Source: Cohnella hashimotonis (lineage in GTDB: Bacteria > Bacillota > Bacilli > Paenibacillales > Paenibacillaceae). From it: a stretch of DNA of 64,000 nt. Location of the stretch: contig NZ_JAGRPV010000001.1 in assembly GCF_030014955.1 (NCBI RefSeq), positions 3,658,001 through 3,722,000 of the forward strand, in the 5' to 3' direction. The position numbers and the translations under genes are program-made. Positions 53,719 to 62,077 of this stretch are shown here, piece by piece. The notes below the pieces were generated by a model, which saw nothing but the letters and a program-made list of their open reading frames with translations, did not search any database and was not told the DNA's origin. Each line of letters begins with the position of its first letter. Position 1 is the first letter of the stretch.

Positions 53719-54174
53719 CTATAAATCCTGGCACATCCGGATCATGTCCCTGCACGGAATGTCGTTCTCGACGATCGGCTCGTCGTAATGCCGCACGAAA
53801 AAGTCGAAATCCACGCCGACGATCCGGAAACCGCACTTTTGATACAGCGCCAGCTGTCCGATGCCCGAATTTCCCGTACCTACCTCGATCGTTCGATACC
53901 CTTCGCGCCTTGCGGTTTCGACGGCATGCAGGACGAGCGCTTTGCCGATGCCCCTCCCCTGACGGCGCTCGTCGACCGCGACGTTCACGAGCTCCGCAGT
54001 ATCCGGCCGCGTAGGCAGCAGGACATATGTGCCGATAACGCCCGCTTCCTCGGTCTTGGCAACGTAACAGGAGCCGCGCTTTAAATATTGAGACACCAGC
54101 TTCTCCGACGGATCGGCGAGCAGCAGCAAATCCATCGGCGGCTCTTCTCCCGTTCCTAACGGTTCGATTCTCAT
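53719..54174 (-). CDS. GNAT-family N-acetyltransferase
   Basis: A 151-residue acetyl-CoA-dependent acetyltransferase. The CoA pyrophosphate loop is RRQGRGIGKAL (about 70-80), and GQLALYQKCGFRIVGVD is the usual motif B. Substrate unknown. It stands alone on the minus strand between tmcAL and ylbJ. The 219-base gap to tmcAL shows no gene or clear terminator. Confidence 0.88.
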   Translation of the reverse strand: MRIEPLGTGEEPPMDLLLLADPSEKLVSQYLKRGSCYVAKTEEAGVIGTYVLLPTRPDTAELVNVAVDERRQGRGIGKALVLHAVETARREGYRTIEVGTGNSGIGQLALYQKCGFRIVGVDFDFFVRHYDEPIVENDIPCRDMIRMCQDL

Positions 54175-54365
54175 ATTATCCCTCTTTCATTCTTGCGCCT
54201 TCTCCCGGCAAACGTCCTGGCGGACAAGGCTGGTCTATCGCCGGTCGGACATGCGTACATTGTAGCATGACCCATTGAGCGGCCATGGCCTTGTCTTGCG
54301 CGATCGCGGCGCTACGTACCACCAGCCATCCGTTAGACCCGAATGGGCGTGAGGAGGCGGCGTTA

Positions 54366-55634
54366 ATGCCGGAATCCGCATCGCGCAAGAAATCATTTAT
54401 GATCTCCGTATTTCTAGGCGGTTGCGCGCTGGCGCTCGTCGTCGGCATCGTGAGATCGCCGGACGAGGCATTCCGCGCCTCGCTGGGCGGACTCGAAATC
54501 TGGTGGAAGACCGTATTCCCCGGTCTGCTCCCTCCGCTCATGCTCGCCGAGCTGCTCGCCGCCTCGGGACTGCTGCACGGCATCGCCGCGCTCGGCAGCC
54601 CGCTCTTTCGCCGGCTGTTCAGGCTGCCTGCGGGCGCGAGCTGGGTTGCGGCGTTCGGCTGGACGGCGGGCATACCCGCAGGCGCTCGCGAGACGGCGCG
54701 CCTGCGCGACCGCGGTCTCATTGGCGGCCGCGAAGCCGAGTCGCTGCTCTTGCTCTCGCATATGCCCAATCCGTTTCTCGTCATTGTCGTAGTGGGCAGC
54801 GGCTTCCTGCAAGCCCCATCTTACGGCTGGGCGATCGCCGTCGGGCTGTGGGTATCGGGCATCGTTGCAGGCATGCTCTGGCCGCGGCTGGGCGGACGCG
54901 ATTCAGTGTCGGCCGAGCCTTCCGGAGAGCTGCCCGATCATGAAGGCGTCGCCCCGCACCTTCGGCCGGCAGGAACCGCGCTGCGCCGCGCCTACAGGGC
55001 GATGCAGGAGGCGCGTCTAGCAGACGCACGTCCCTTTGGCAAGCAGACTGCGGATGCCGTCACGAGCGCAGTCGCCACGCTTTTCGCGATCGGGGGACTC
55101 ATGATGATGAGCGCCGTGCTGCTGCGCATTTTGCAGACAGCGCTGCCCGGCACAGACGCTTGGCTGACGATCCCCAGCCTTTACGAAATGCACCTCGGCG
55201 CCTATGCATCCGGACGCTCGGCGCTGTTCGAGTCCGCGCCCGCCAAAGCGGCCGCGCTCATTGCGGCGGCGCTCGCCTGGAGCGGCGTCAGCGGCCTGCT
55301 CCAGGCCCGGGCCGCCTGGAGCGGCAGCCGTTTCCCCTGGTCGCGCTTCGTCGCGGGCCGGTTGCTGCACGCGGCGCTCGCCCTTGCCGCAACCTATCCG
55401 CTCGCCCTGGCGGCCGAGCGCGGCTGGTTCGCGCCGCTCGCTCCCGTTTGGCACGGCTTCGCGGGCCCGATTGCGGCATCCGGGCAAGCCGCCGGCCCGC
55501 TCCCCTCCGGCTGGACGCTGCTGCCCGGCACGACGCTCGCCACGCTCGCAAGCCTCGGCATTTTTGTCCTGCTCGCCCTGCTCGCCGCCCTGATCTCGCC
55601 GCGGCGACGTGGCAACGGCAAGCGCCCGAAGTAG
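54366..55634 (+). CDS. ylbJ: Sporulation integral membrane protein YlbJ
   Basis: A 422-residue membrane protein with about eight hydrophobic segments and nucleoside-recognition (Gate) domain features, as in spore maturation proteins. In B. subtilis YlbJ is needed for sporulation. AGGAGG precedes the ATG at 54366 by nine bases. Recognised segments: WWKTVFPGLLPPLMLAELL and GWTAGIPAGARETARL. Its presence suggests a spore former. It converges on coaD with a shared terminator between. Confidence 0.9.
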   Translation: MPESASRKKSFMISVFLGGCALALVVGIVRSPDEAFRASLGGLEIWWKTVFPGLLPPLMLAELLAASGLLHGIAALGSPLFRRLFRLPAGASWVAAFGWTAGIPAGARETARLRDRGLIGGREAESLLLLSHMPNPFLVIVVVGSGFLQAPSYGWAIAVGLWVSGIVAGMLWPRLGGRDSVSAEPSGELPDHEGVAPHLRPAGTALRRAYRAMQEARLADARPFGKQTADAVTSAVATLFAIGGLMMMSAVLLRILQTALPGTDAWLTIPSLYEMHLGAYASGRSALFESAPAKAAALIAAALAWSGVSGLLQARAAWSGSRFPWSRFVAGRLLHAALALAATYPLALAAERGWFAPLAPVWHGFAGPIAASGQAAGPLPSGWTLLPGTTLATLASLGIFVLLALLAALISPRRRGNGKRPK

Positions 55635-55657
55635 AAGCCTCGAACGCCGCACCTTCG

Positions 55658-55703
55658 AAAAAAGGGCACCTGCCGCGAAGACATCGCAGCAAGGTGCCCT
55701 TTT
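55658..55703. terminator. Bidirectional terminator between ylbJ and coaD
   Basis: A perfect 12-bp stem (AAAAGGGCACCT / AGGTGCCCTTTT, arms 55660-55671 and 55692-55703), with A-runs on the left and T-runs on the right, so it can end transcripts from both sides. Confidence 0.92.
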
Positions 55704-55704
55704 G

Positions 55705-56223
<519 letters not shown>

Positions 56224-56787
56224 CTAGGCTTCGCCTCCGTATTTATAGATGGATATCGCGGTCTCGCCGTACAGAGCGAGCCTTCGCCGTTCGAAAATCC
56301 CGATTCTCTCCCCGTATTCGAAACCGGACTCATGCTCGATGACCGTCACCGTATCCTCGCCGGCGAGTCCGCGTGCCGTCAGCTCCAGCAGAAGCTCGTC
56401 GCCATTTTTCATGACATAGGGCGGATCGAGAAATACCAGGTCGAACGGCTCGCAGCCGCGCTGCTCAAGCAGTCTGATCGCCTTGACGGCGTCCTGGCGG
56501 TAAATCTCGGCCTTGTCGGATAAGCGCGTCGCCGCCAGATTGGCGCGAACCACCTCGATGCTGCGCATATTCGCGTCGACGAAAACGGCTTTTCCCGCGC
56601 CTCGGCTGAGCGCCTCGATCCCGAGCCCGCCTGTCCCGGCGAACAGGTCGAGTACGCGCTCCCCGTCAAAATAAGGCCCGATCATGCTAAAGAGGGCTTC
56701 CTTGACCTTGTCCGTCGTCGGACGGGTCGTCTGGCCCGGCACCGCCTTGAGCGGCCGTCCTCTGGCCTCTCCGGATATGACTCTCAT
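56224..56787 (-). CDS. rsmD: 16S rRNA (guanine966-N2)-methyltransferase
   Basis: A 187-residue SAM-dependent methyltransferase. SAM loop LDLFAGTGGLGIEAL (about 47-61) and catalytic FLDPPY near 117. N-terminal MRVISGEARGRPLKA is diagnostic. Confidence 0.95.
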   Translation of the reverse strand: MRVISGEARGRPLKAVPGQTTRPTTDKVKEALFSMIGPYFDGERVLDLFAGTGGLGIEALSRGAGKAVFVDANMRSIEVVRANLAATRLSDKAEIYRQDAVKAIRLLEQRGCEPFDLVFLDPPYVMKNGDELLLELTARGLAGEDTVTVIEHESGFEYGERIGIFERRRLALYGETAISIYKYGGEA

Positions 56788-57070
56788 CTGCGTTGTTCGA
56801 CCCCCGCTTGCATGGTATGCCCCAAATTTACAGCAAGACAGCCGCGGGTCCGCCGCGGCTTAGATGAGGCTTATGTTACCATATCCCGAAGCCGGCGGGA
56901 AGCCCGTCCGGGAACGCGCGGACACGTCCCGCAAATTTTTGGTTCCGTCGCGTATATTTTCCCGCCCTGCGGCGATACTGCTACTACCGGCGTCGAGAGA
57001 TGCCGGGGATAACCGCGGAGAAGGCTTACGTTTCCCCATAAGTTCTTCGTCCGGTTTCTCCTCTCCCATG
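56788..57070. other. Gap upstream of rsmD and the stalk-domain gene
   Basis: This is part of a 437-base stretch (56788-57224) without a confident gene. It contains a perfect 8-bp GC hairpin (56840-56860, AGCCGCGG / CCGCGGCT) without T-run. The right part, up to the terminator-like hairpin at 57071-57103, could be the leader of a plus-strand transcript for the 57225 gene; no known riboswitch class was recognised. Confidence 0.4.
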
Positions 57071-57103
57071 AGGCCCTCGTCGCGAGACGGGGGTCGTTTT
57101 TTT
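57071..57103 (+). terminator. Terminator-like hairpin 120 bases before a stalk-domain gene
   Basis: GGCCCTCGTC-GCGA-GACGGGGGTC (one or two G-U pairs) followed by GTTTTTTT on the plus strand. No plus-strand gene ends just before it, so it either closes a small RNA or attenuates transcription of the gene starting at 57225. Confidence 0.65.
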
Positions 57104-57224
57104 GCGTCTATTCGCCCAAAAAAATGTAACCCGGGTCACAGAAACGAAACGAGTGTTCATGTTACGCTATTGCGGGTAATACATGGCAGGAAATCTATAC
57201 CAATAGCGATGGAGTGTTGCGCGG

Positions 57225-57842
57225 ATGAAAAAGAAGATTATTTTGCTTACCTTGATCGGCCTGCTGGCCGTAGGCGGCGTCGTGAGCGCCGCGAATTTAT
57301 GGGGAACGTACAAAGGTTATGCGAAAATGAGAGTGACGGTGGGCGGACAGCCGATTTTGACGACGGGGACGCCAGCCATCAATTTTAACGGCTCTACGAT
57401 GCTGCCGCTCGCCGCGCTAAAAAGCGCCGGCGTATCTTATTCATACGATGCGAAAAAGCAGACGGTCGACCTCAAGCCTGCCGGAGGCAACCTGGTCCAG
57501 GCGACAGAAGACGTAATCGCGCTCGGCGGTGACGGAATTTCGCTTACAAGCATCGCCAAGGAAGTGACCGCGGTCGTTTATTTCCCGGCCGTTTACGGCT
57601 TCGACGACGACTGGGCGGACATCGATCTGATCTTTAAAAAGCTGGTGCCGCTTGGCGCCGTATACATGCGCGTCGTTTATACCGACGACAACGAAGAGAA
57701 CGTGATCGAGATCCGGACGACCGATTACGATAAGTTTTTAAAGGGCACGATCACCGACGACCAGCTTCAGCAGCTGTGGAGCACGAGCGGTCCGCTGTTC
57801 GACTCCCCCGACGATTCGGTCGACGAAGAAAATGTCGGCTAA
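57225..57842 (+). CDS. Small secreted stalk-domain protein
   Basis: A 205-residue protein with signal peptide (1-22, KKKII then hydrophobic, ending VSAAN). Residues about 32-90 form a stalk (copper amine oxidase N-terminal-like) domain (VGGQPILTTGTPAINFNGSTMLPLAALKSAG). The remainder is acidic and not recognised; it ends in DDSVDEENVG. GGAGTG precedes the ATG. A terminator follows, so it is monocistronic. No enzyme motif. Confidence 0.8.
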   Translation: MKKKIILLTLIGLLAVGGVVSAANLWGTYKGYAKMRVTVGGQPILTTGTPAINFNGSTMLPLAALKSAGVSYSYDAKKQTVDLKPAGGNLVQATEDVIALGGDGISLTSIAKEVTAVVYFPAVYGFDDDWADIDLIFKKLVPLGAVYMRVVYTDDNEENVIEIRTTDYDKFLKGTITDDQLQQLWSTSGPLFDSPDDSVDEENVG

Positions 57843-57918
57843 GCGCGGCAACGCATAGCAACGCCGTTCACCTATCGGACAGAACACGCATTTATACTAT
57901 TCTTCCATCGCAACGCTC

Positions 57919-57948
57919 GAAGACCTCCGCCCGGAGGTCTTTTCCTTT
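57919..57948 (+). terminator. Intrinsic terminator after the small stalk-domain gene
   Basis: Perfect 9-bp stem AAGACCTCC-GCCC-GGAGGTCTT followed by TTCCTTTT, about 77 bases past the stop. Confidence 0.85.
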
Positions 57949-58027
57949 TGCAGTCGTTTGATCGTCGTTTTAAAAAATATTGCGCTTGACTTTTCGCCCT
58001 CGAGTCAGCGGGCACTTGACAGCCGTA

Positions 58028-58036
58028 TGCTATAGT
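58028..58036 (+). promoter_or_regulatory. Extended -10 promoter of the pentapeptide gene
   Basis: TGCTATAGT is an extended -10 element (TGn plus TATAGT at 58031-58036), 38 bases before the TTG start. No -35 box lies at the usual distance, which extended -10 promoters can tolerate. Confidence 0.45.
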
Positions 58037-58073
58037 AAAAAAGGAAATTTTGTCCCCGAAAGGAGTCGTCCCC

Positions 58074-58679
58074 TTGTTCCAATATAGTCAACAAACCTAC
58101 GAAGGCGTCAGCTTCGGCAGCCAGGATCTGCGATACGGCGAGCTGGCCGGCTGCACGTTCATCCGCTGTTCGTTCGCGCACGGCTCCATGGAGGAGATCG
58201 CGTCCGTCAAATGCCGCTTCGTCGGCTGCGATTTTCGCGGCGCTTCGCTAAACGGCTCCGTGCATACGGAATCCGCGTTCGAAAATTGCAACTTCGACGG
58301 CGCAGATCTGTTCGTCTCGAAGTTCGATCGCTGCAAAATGATGGGCTCGACGTTTTCGAACACCGTCCTGGACGGCATCTCCATCCTTCAGGGCGATTGG
58401 TCTTATACGAATTTGAGGCATGCTAAGCTGGCCAAGCAGGATTTGCGCGGCATCAAATTTTACGAGGCGGACTTGGCCGGCGCACAGCTGACCAAGGCGG
58501 ATCTGAGAGACTGCGATCTGTCGATGGCCTCTCTTGCCAAAGCGGACCTGCAGGGAGCCGACGCAAGAGGCGCCAAAATGGACGGCGTCGACTTCAAGCA
58601 ATTCGCCGTCTCCGGGCTGCGGATGGACCAGGAGCAAGCCGTCCTCTTCTCCCTGTCGCACGGAGCCAAGGTCGGCTGA
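58074..58679 (+). CDS. Pentapeptide repeat protein
   Basis: A 201-residue protein made mostly of A(D/N)LXX-like repeats that fold as a right-handed beta helix (CDFRGASLNG, CNFDGADLFVSKF, ADLAGAQLTKADLRDCDLSM). An AAAGGAG site lies eight bases before a TTG codon at 58074, which I take as start; an in-frame TTG at 58050 has no ribosome site. Some such proteins protect gyrase from quinolones, but most have no known role. It is monocistronic. Confidence 0.85.
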   Translation: MFQYSQQTYEGVSFGSQDLRYGELAGCTFIRCSFAHGSMEEIASVKCRFVGCDFRGASLNGSVHTESAFENCNFDGADLFVSKFDRCKMMGSTFSNTVLDGISILQGDWSYTNLRHAKLAKQDLRGIKFYEADLAGAQLTKADLRDCDLSMASLAKADLQGADARGAKMDGVDFKQFAVSGLRMDQEQAVLFSLSHGAKVG

Positions 58680-58798
58680 TTCGCAGCCTTCATCCGTCTC
58701 GCGGCGTTTTTCCCGGATCGTTCACAAACGCGTCATTTCTTTTCCTTCTGCATCGTCCTGTATAATAGAAGCATTAAGAACTGGGCGGTGATTCGACA

Positions 58799-58897
58799 AT
58801 GAACGGACCGAAAGCGGTTGGGCTCGTGCTGGGCTATTGTCTGGCGGTATTTTTGTTCGTCTTGGTCATATATTTGACGATTCGGTTTTCTACCTGA
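58799..58897 (+). CDS. Small single-span membrane protein
   Basis: A 32-residue product: MNGPKAVG, then a hydrophobic stretch from residue 8 to 28, ending RFST. GGCGGTG precedes the ATG, a TATAAT box lies at 58761-58766, and a strong terminator follows 20 bases after the stop. Its own complete transcription unit makes a real gene likely. Function unknown. Confidence 0.6.
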   Translation: MNGPKAVGLVLGYCLAVFLFVLVIYLTIRFST

Positions 58898-58915
58898 GGC
58901 GCATTGGCGCAGAAG

Positions 58916-58947
58916 GCCGGTTCTCATCGGAGGAGCCGGCTTTTTTT
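58916..58947 (+). terminator. Intrinsic terminator after the small membrane protein gene
   Basis: GCCGG-TTCTC-ATCG-GAGGAG-CCGGC hairpin (slightly imperfect) followed by seven T. Confidence 0.85.
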
Positions 58948-59077
58948 GCGCCGATAGGCGCCCATTCGACGACGTCATGCCGGATTTGCGTCATTTCGTG
59001 GCGTCTTCGGATTCAACCGGCTGCCTGAGGTGTAAGAAAATGATAACAGTACCGTATGGAAGGAGGTGTGATGACGC

Positions 59078-59185
59078 ATGAAGCAGCAACGTCTCTCGCT
59101 TAGAAATTATCTGGCGTTCTTGGTGACCGAGGTGTCGGAAACGATCAAGCAAGATCCGCACTCCACGCCGCGTTCACGTCGCTGA
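59078..59185 (+). CDS. Small basic protein of unknown function
   Basis: A 35-residue product (MKQQRLSLRNYLAFL, later VSETIKQDPHSTPRSRR). The Shine-Dalgarno site AAGGAGGTG is nearly perfect and lies nine bases before this ATG; the ATG seven bases upstream is too close to it and gives only ten codons. A terminator follows at 59218. The amphipathic N terminus suggests membrane or nucleic-acid contact, but nothing is known. Confidence 0.6.
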   Translation: MKQQRLSLRNYLAFLVTEVSETIKQDPHSTPRSRR

Positions 59186-59217
59186 TTCGTCATCACGCTT
59201 CTTCCGGGAAGAACGAG

Positions 59218-59241
59218 GCCGCCGACTGCTGGCGGCTTTTT
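59218..59241 (+). terminator. Intrinsic terminator after the 35-residue gene
   Basis: GCCGCC-GACTGCT-GGCGGC followed by TTTTT. Confidence 0.9.
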
Positions 59242-59378
59242 AACGTTTAGCCATTTCATGAAATAAAGTAAATCGAAGGCGGAAAAAATAAACGCAGATC
59301 CGTCCGGAGAAGGATAGACGAATCCCCAGGTTCGTATGATAAACTAAGCGAATCAACCGAGCTGAAAGGACGATTCTT

Positions 59379-59894
59379 ATGACCCAAGCCGCGCAATATG
59401 CGGTCCCGATCCTCCTGGTCGCGTTTATTTTATACCGCCGGATCCGGCGGACGGTCGGCTTTCAGTTGCTTCGGCCGAGGAGACTCCAGATTCGGATCGG
59501 CATCTTTTCCGTCATCGGCGTTATCCTGATCGCGGCAGGTTTCGTTCACCCGATCGTATTCGCCGCAGACGCCGTCGGACTCGCTCTGGGCGGACTGCTC
59601 GCTTGGTTCGCGATCCGGCACAGCATCGTGGAGAAGCGCAGCGACGGGCTCTACTATCGGACGCATGTCGTCATCGAATCGCTCGTCATCGCGCTGTTCA
59701 TCGGCCGAATCGCCTATCGATTCCTCTTCGCGATGCAGGGCGCGCAGACGGCCACGGGCGCCGGCGGAGGCGCCGACTCGCTCGAGCTGTACGGCCGCGA
59801 CCAGTGGACGGCAGCCATCTTCTTCATCCTGATCGCTTATTATGCAGGCTATTATATCTACGTGCTGCGCGCCGCTCCCAAGCGGGCCGCCTGA
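59379..59894 (+). CDS. CcdC-like membrane protein (DUF1453 type)
   Basis: A 171-residue protein with five hydrophobic segments (about 7-20, 41-57, 60-80, 97-118, 141-163) and short basic loops (YRRIRR, RPRRLQIR). Length and topology fit the CcdC family, whose name comes from a gene near cytochrome c biogenesis in B. subtilis but whose role is not settled. GAAAGGA precedes the ATG. The next gene follows after 50 bases. Confidence 0.7.
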   Translation: MTQAAQYAVPILLVAFILYRRIRRTVGFQLLRPRRLQIRIGIFSVIGVILIAAGFVHPIVFAADAVGLALGGLLAWFAIRHSIVEKRSDGLYYRTHVVIESLVIALFIGRIAYRFLFAMQGAQTATGAGGGADSLELYGRDQWTAAIFFILIAYYAGYYIYVLRAAPKRAA

Positions 59895-59944
59895 TCGGCC
59901 GGCCGTATGACCAAGCCACGCCTGCCTCGGAAAGGACGTCCAAC

Positions 59945-60136
59945 TTGAGAACCGCTGACCAGGTCAAACGGAAATATCACGAGCTAGCCTCGCGCAAGCA
60001 AGCGCTCGAGGCGCTGTACGCGGAGGCGGGCGAGGAAGCCCGCCCCGAGCTTCAGGCACAAGCCGAGCGGCTGGAGGATCAACTGCTGCTGCTCGAATGG
60101 GTGCTGAACGCGCCGACCGGCAGCTATCACGGCTGA
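59945..60136 (+). CDS. Small coiled-coil protein of unknown function
   Basis: A 63-residue product starting at TTG (59945) with AAAGGA nine bases before it. Leu/Ala/Glu-rich heptads (YHELASRKQALEALYAE, ERLEDQLLLLEWVL) predict a two-helix hairpin or coiled coil. The open frame further upstream overlaps the CcdC-like gene and is not coding. Probably co-transcribed with that gene; a terminator follows. Confidence 0.65.
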   Translation: MRTADQVKRKYHELASRKQALEALYAEAGEEARPELQAQAERLEDQLLLLEWVLNAPTGSYHG

Positions 60137-60155
60137 GCAGGCAAGCACGAAAGAC

Positions 60156-60197
60156 AAACGGGACATAACAGGGGAGCTCCTGTTACGTCCCGTTTTC
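60156..60197 (+). terminator. Intrinsic terminator after the coiled-coil gene
   Basis: A 17-bp stem with one mismatch (arms 60156-60172 and 60179-60195, loop GGAGCT) followed by TTCATTT. Confidence 0.85.
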
Positions 60198-60229
60198 ATT
60201 TGCGATCTCTCGCGCCTCACTTGCCCGGC

Positions 60230-60418
60230 CTAACGAGATGTGTAAGCATAGCGCAAAATTGCGCTATGCTCATGTGCTCCGACCCTCCAGCTCGCCCGCC
60301 GCTATCGGGATACGCCGGTATAGCGCAAAATTGCGCTATCCTCGCTCATTCGATCTCCCCCCCCCCATTCGACCGGCGCTAACGCGATGCGTGAGCATGG
60401 CGCAACTGCGCTATGCTC
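60230..60418. repeat. Three REP-like hairpin elements
   Basis: Copy 1 has perfect 12-bp arms AGCATAGCGCAA / TTGCGCTATGCT (60245-60270). Copy 2 has 9-bp arms ATAGCGCAA / TTGCGCTAT (60320-60339). Copy 3 has 12-bp arms with one G-U pair (60393-60418). Copies 1 and 3 share an upstream TAACG(A/C)GATG flank, and centres are 72 and 76 bases apart. A run of ten C lies at 60357-60366. Together with the two flanking terminators this fills the 60137-60513 gap between convergent genes. Confidence 0.8.
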
Positions 60419-60445
60419 GCCCGCAAGGCTTCCAGATCAGAGCTG

Positions 60446-60500
60446 AAAAAGAAAAGGAGCCGCCACTTAGCCATCTTCATGGCTTAGTGGACCGCTCCTT
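60446..60500 (-). terminator. Intrinsic terminator after the TatD-family gene
   Basis: A long stem (AAGGAGC...GCTCCTT outside; CCACT and AGCCAT arms inside around GAAG) ending on the minus strand in TTTTCTTTTT, 13 bases past the stop at 60514. Confidence 0.88.
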
Positions 60501-60513
60501 TCATTTTCGTGAA

Positions 60514-61305
60514 TCAACCGAAACCGTAAAAGGCCGCCGTATTGAGGTCCAACGTCCGCTCAACCGCCTCAAGCTCCATCCCGCGAATCGCGGCAATCTC
60601 GCGCGCGACCGCAAGCGTCATGGCCGGCGTCGTCTCCGTCCCTGCGAACGGACCTTCGAAAGGCCAGGGGCCGTCCGTCTCCGCCATCAACTGCCCGAGC
60701 GGAAACAAAGCCGCGAGCCCCCTGATATCGGGCTCGTACAGTACATCGGGCGTGAGCGAGATGAAGTGCCCGCGCGCGGCAATTCGCGCCGTGGTCCCGG
60801 GCGCTCCCTTGTACCAATGAAAATGCGCCCGGCGCACGCCGCGGCGATCCAGCACGTCAAGCGCCTTGTCCGCATCTTCGTACACCGCGTGCAGCGCGAT
60901 CGGACGGTCCAGCTCGGCGGCAAGGCTCGCGAATACGTCGAGCTGCGCCAAATAAGGCGCTTCGTCGAACGCTTCGCCCCGCGCCTCGGCCTCCGTGCGC
61001 GTATAATACGGCAGCCCGACCTCGCCGATCGCGAATGACTCGGCGTCCTCAGCAAGCCGGCGAATTCGGTCGCACAGCCGCTCGAGTTCGTCCGCTGCGA
61101 GCGGCGGCTGCTCGGGGTGATGACCGTAGGCGGGCATCACTCGCCCGGGCCAGAGCGCAGCGAGCCGCCGCGTCTCCCCGCAGGAATCCGGGTTCATCGA
61201 GACGGCGACGATGCCTCGTACGCCTGCCGCGAATGCCTCCGCGAGCAGAGAATCACGTCTTTCCGGCGGATACTGGTCGACGTGCACATGCGCGTCATAC
61301 GCCAT
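60514..61305 (-). CDS. TatD-family metal-dependent hydrolase
   Basis: A 263-residue TIM-barrel hydrolase. Metal ligands His6 and His8 (YDAHVHVDQ), Glu in AIGEVGLPYY, His in ALHAVYED, His in AHFHWYKG and Asp in MAETDGPWP. GGGGAGG lies eight bases before the ATG at 61305. TatD proteins are DNases or related hydrolases, but the position at the end of a thiamine-precursor importer operon suggests a small-molecule role. It overlaps the ATPase gene by 11 bases. Confidence 0.85.
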   Translation of the reverse strand: MAYDAHVHVDQYPPERRDSLLAEAFAAGVRGIVAVSMNPDSCGETRRLAALWPGRVMPAYGHHPEQPPLAADELERLCDRIRRLAEDAESFAIGEVGLPYYTRTEAEARGEAFDEAPYLAQLDVFASLAAELDRPIALHAVYEDADKALDVLDRRGVRRAHFHWYKGAPGTTARIAARGHFISLTPDVLYEPDIRGLAALFPLGQLMAETDGPWPFEGPFAGTETTPAMTLAVAREIAAIRGMELEAVERTLDLNTAAFYGFG

Positions 61306-62077
61306 GGCCGGCACCTCCCCGCTCCAGCAATGCCAGCACTTCTTCCTTGAGCGCTACGAACGCCGGCTCCTTCCAGACATCCGCCCGGCGAGGCCGCTCG
61401 AACGGCACACGGATCTCCCGCAAGACGGAAGCCGGCGCCTTGGAAAGCACGTAAATGCGATCCGACAGCGTCAGCGCCTCCTCGATGCTGTGCGTGACGA
61501 ACAATACAGAGCGCCGTTCCTCCTCCCACAGCCGCAGCAGCCACGTTTGCATCTCCGCCCTGGTGAGCGCGTCGAGCGCGGCGAACGGCTCGTCGAGACA
61601 CATAACGCCGCGCGGCATGAGCAGCGCCCGCAAAAAAGACACGCGCTGCTGCATCCCCCCGGACAGCACCTGCGGATATTCGTCAGCCACGTCGCCGAGC
61701 CCGATGCGACCAAGCCACTCCTCCGCCATCGCCGCCGCGCGCCGCCGCTCGATCCCGGCCGTCGTCAGCGCGGAGGCGATATTGGCGCCGACCGACAGCC
61801 AGGGGAACAACGATGCCTGCTGCGGCATGTAGCTGATCTGCCCGCGCCGGCCGGTCGTCTCCGCGCCGTCGATCAGGATACGTCCGGCAGCCGGAAGCTC
61901 GACGCCGCCGATCAGGCGGAAAAGCGTCGACTTGCCGCTGCCGGACGGACCGAGCAGCGTGACGAACTCGCCGTCCGCGACTGTCAGCGAGATGCCGCCG
62001 AGCACGGGATGGTTTTTCTTGCCGCGCGCATAGCTATGATGAATGTCGATCAGTTCGAGCTTCGCTTTTTCGCTCAT
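61295..62077 (-). CDS. ABC transporter ATPase, thiamine-precursor (ThiZ/SsuB) type
   Basis: A 260-residue ATPase of the nitrate/sulfonate/taurine family. Walker A GPSGSGKST (about 43-51), signature LSGGMQQRVS, Walker B MCLDEPFAALD, and H-loop VTHSIEEAL. GGGAGGGAGG precedes the ATG, which overlaps the permease stop (ATGA). Confidence 0.92.
   Translation of the reverse strand: MSEKAKLELIDIHHSYARGKKNHPVLGGISLTVADGEFVTLLGPSGSGKSTLFRLIGGVELPAAGRILIDGAETTGRRGQISYMPQQASLFPWLSVGANIASALTTAGIERRRAAAMAEEWLGRIGLGDVADEYPQVLSGGMQQRVSFLRALLMPRGVMCLDEPFAALDALTRAEMQTWLLRLWEEERRSVLFVTHSIEEALTLSDRIYVLSKAPASVLREIRVPFERPRRADVWKEPAFVALKEEVLALLERGGAGHGV

Noticed and set aside
56860..57069. 69-residue minus-strand frame upstream of rsmD
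   Set aside because: A weak GAGGG site precedes its ATG, but the sequence is low in hydrophobic residues, has no recognisable domain and overlaps a likely plus-strand leader. Not supported enough.
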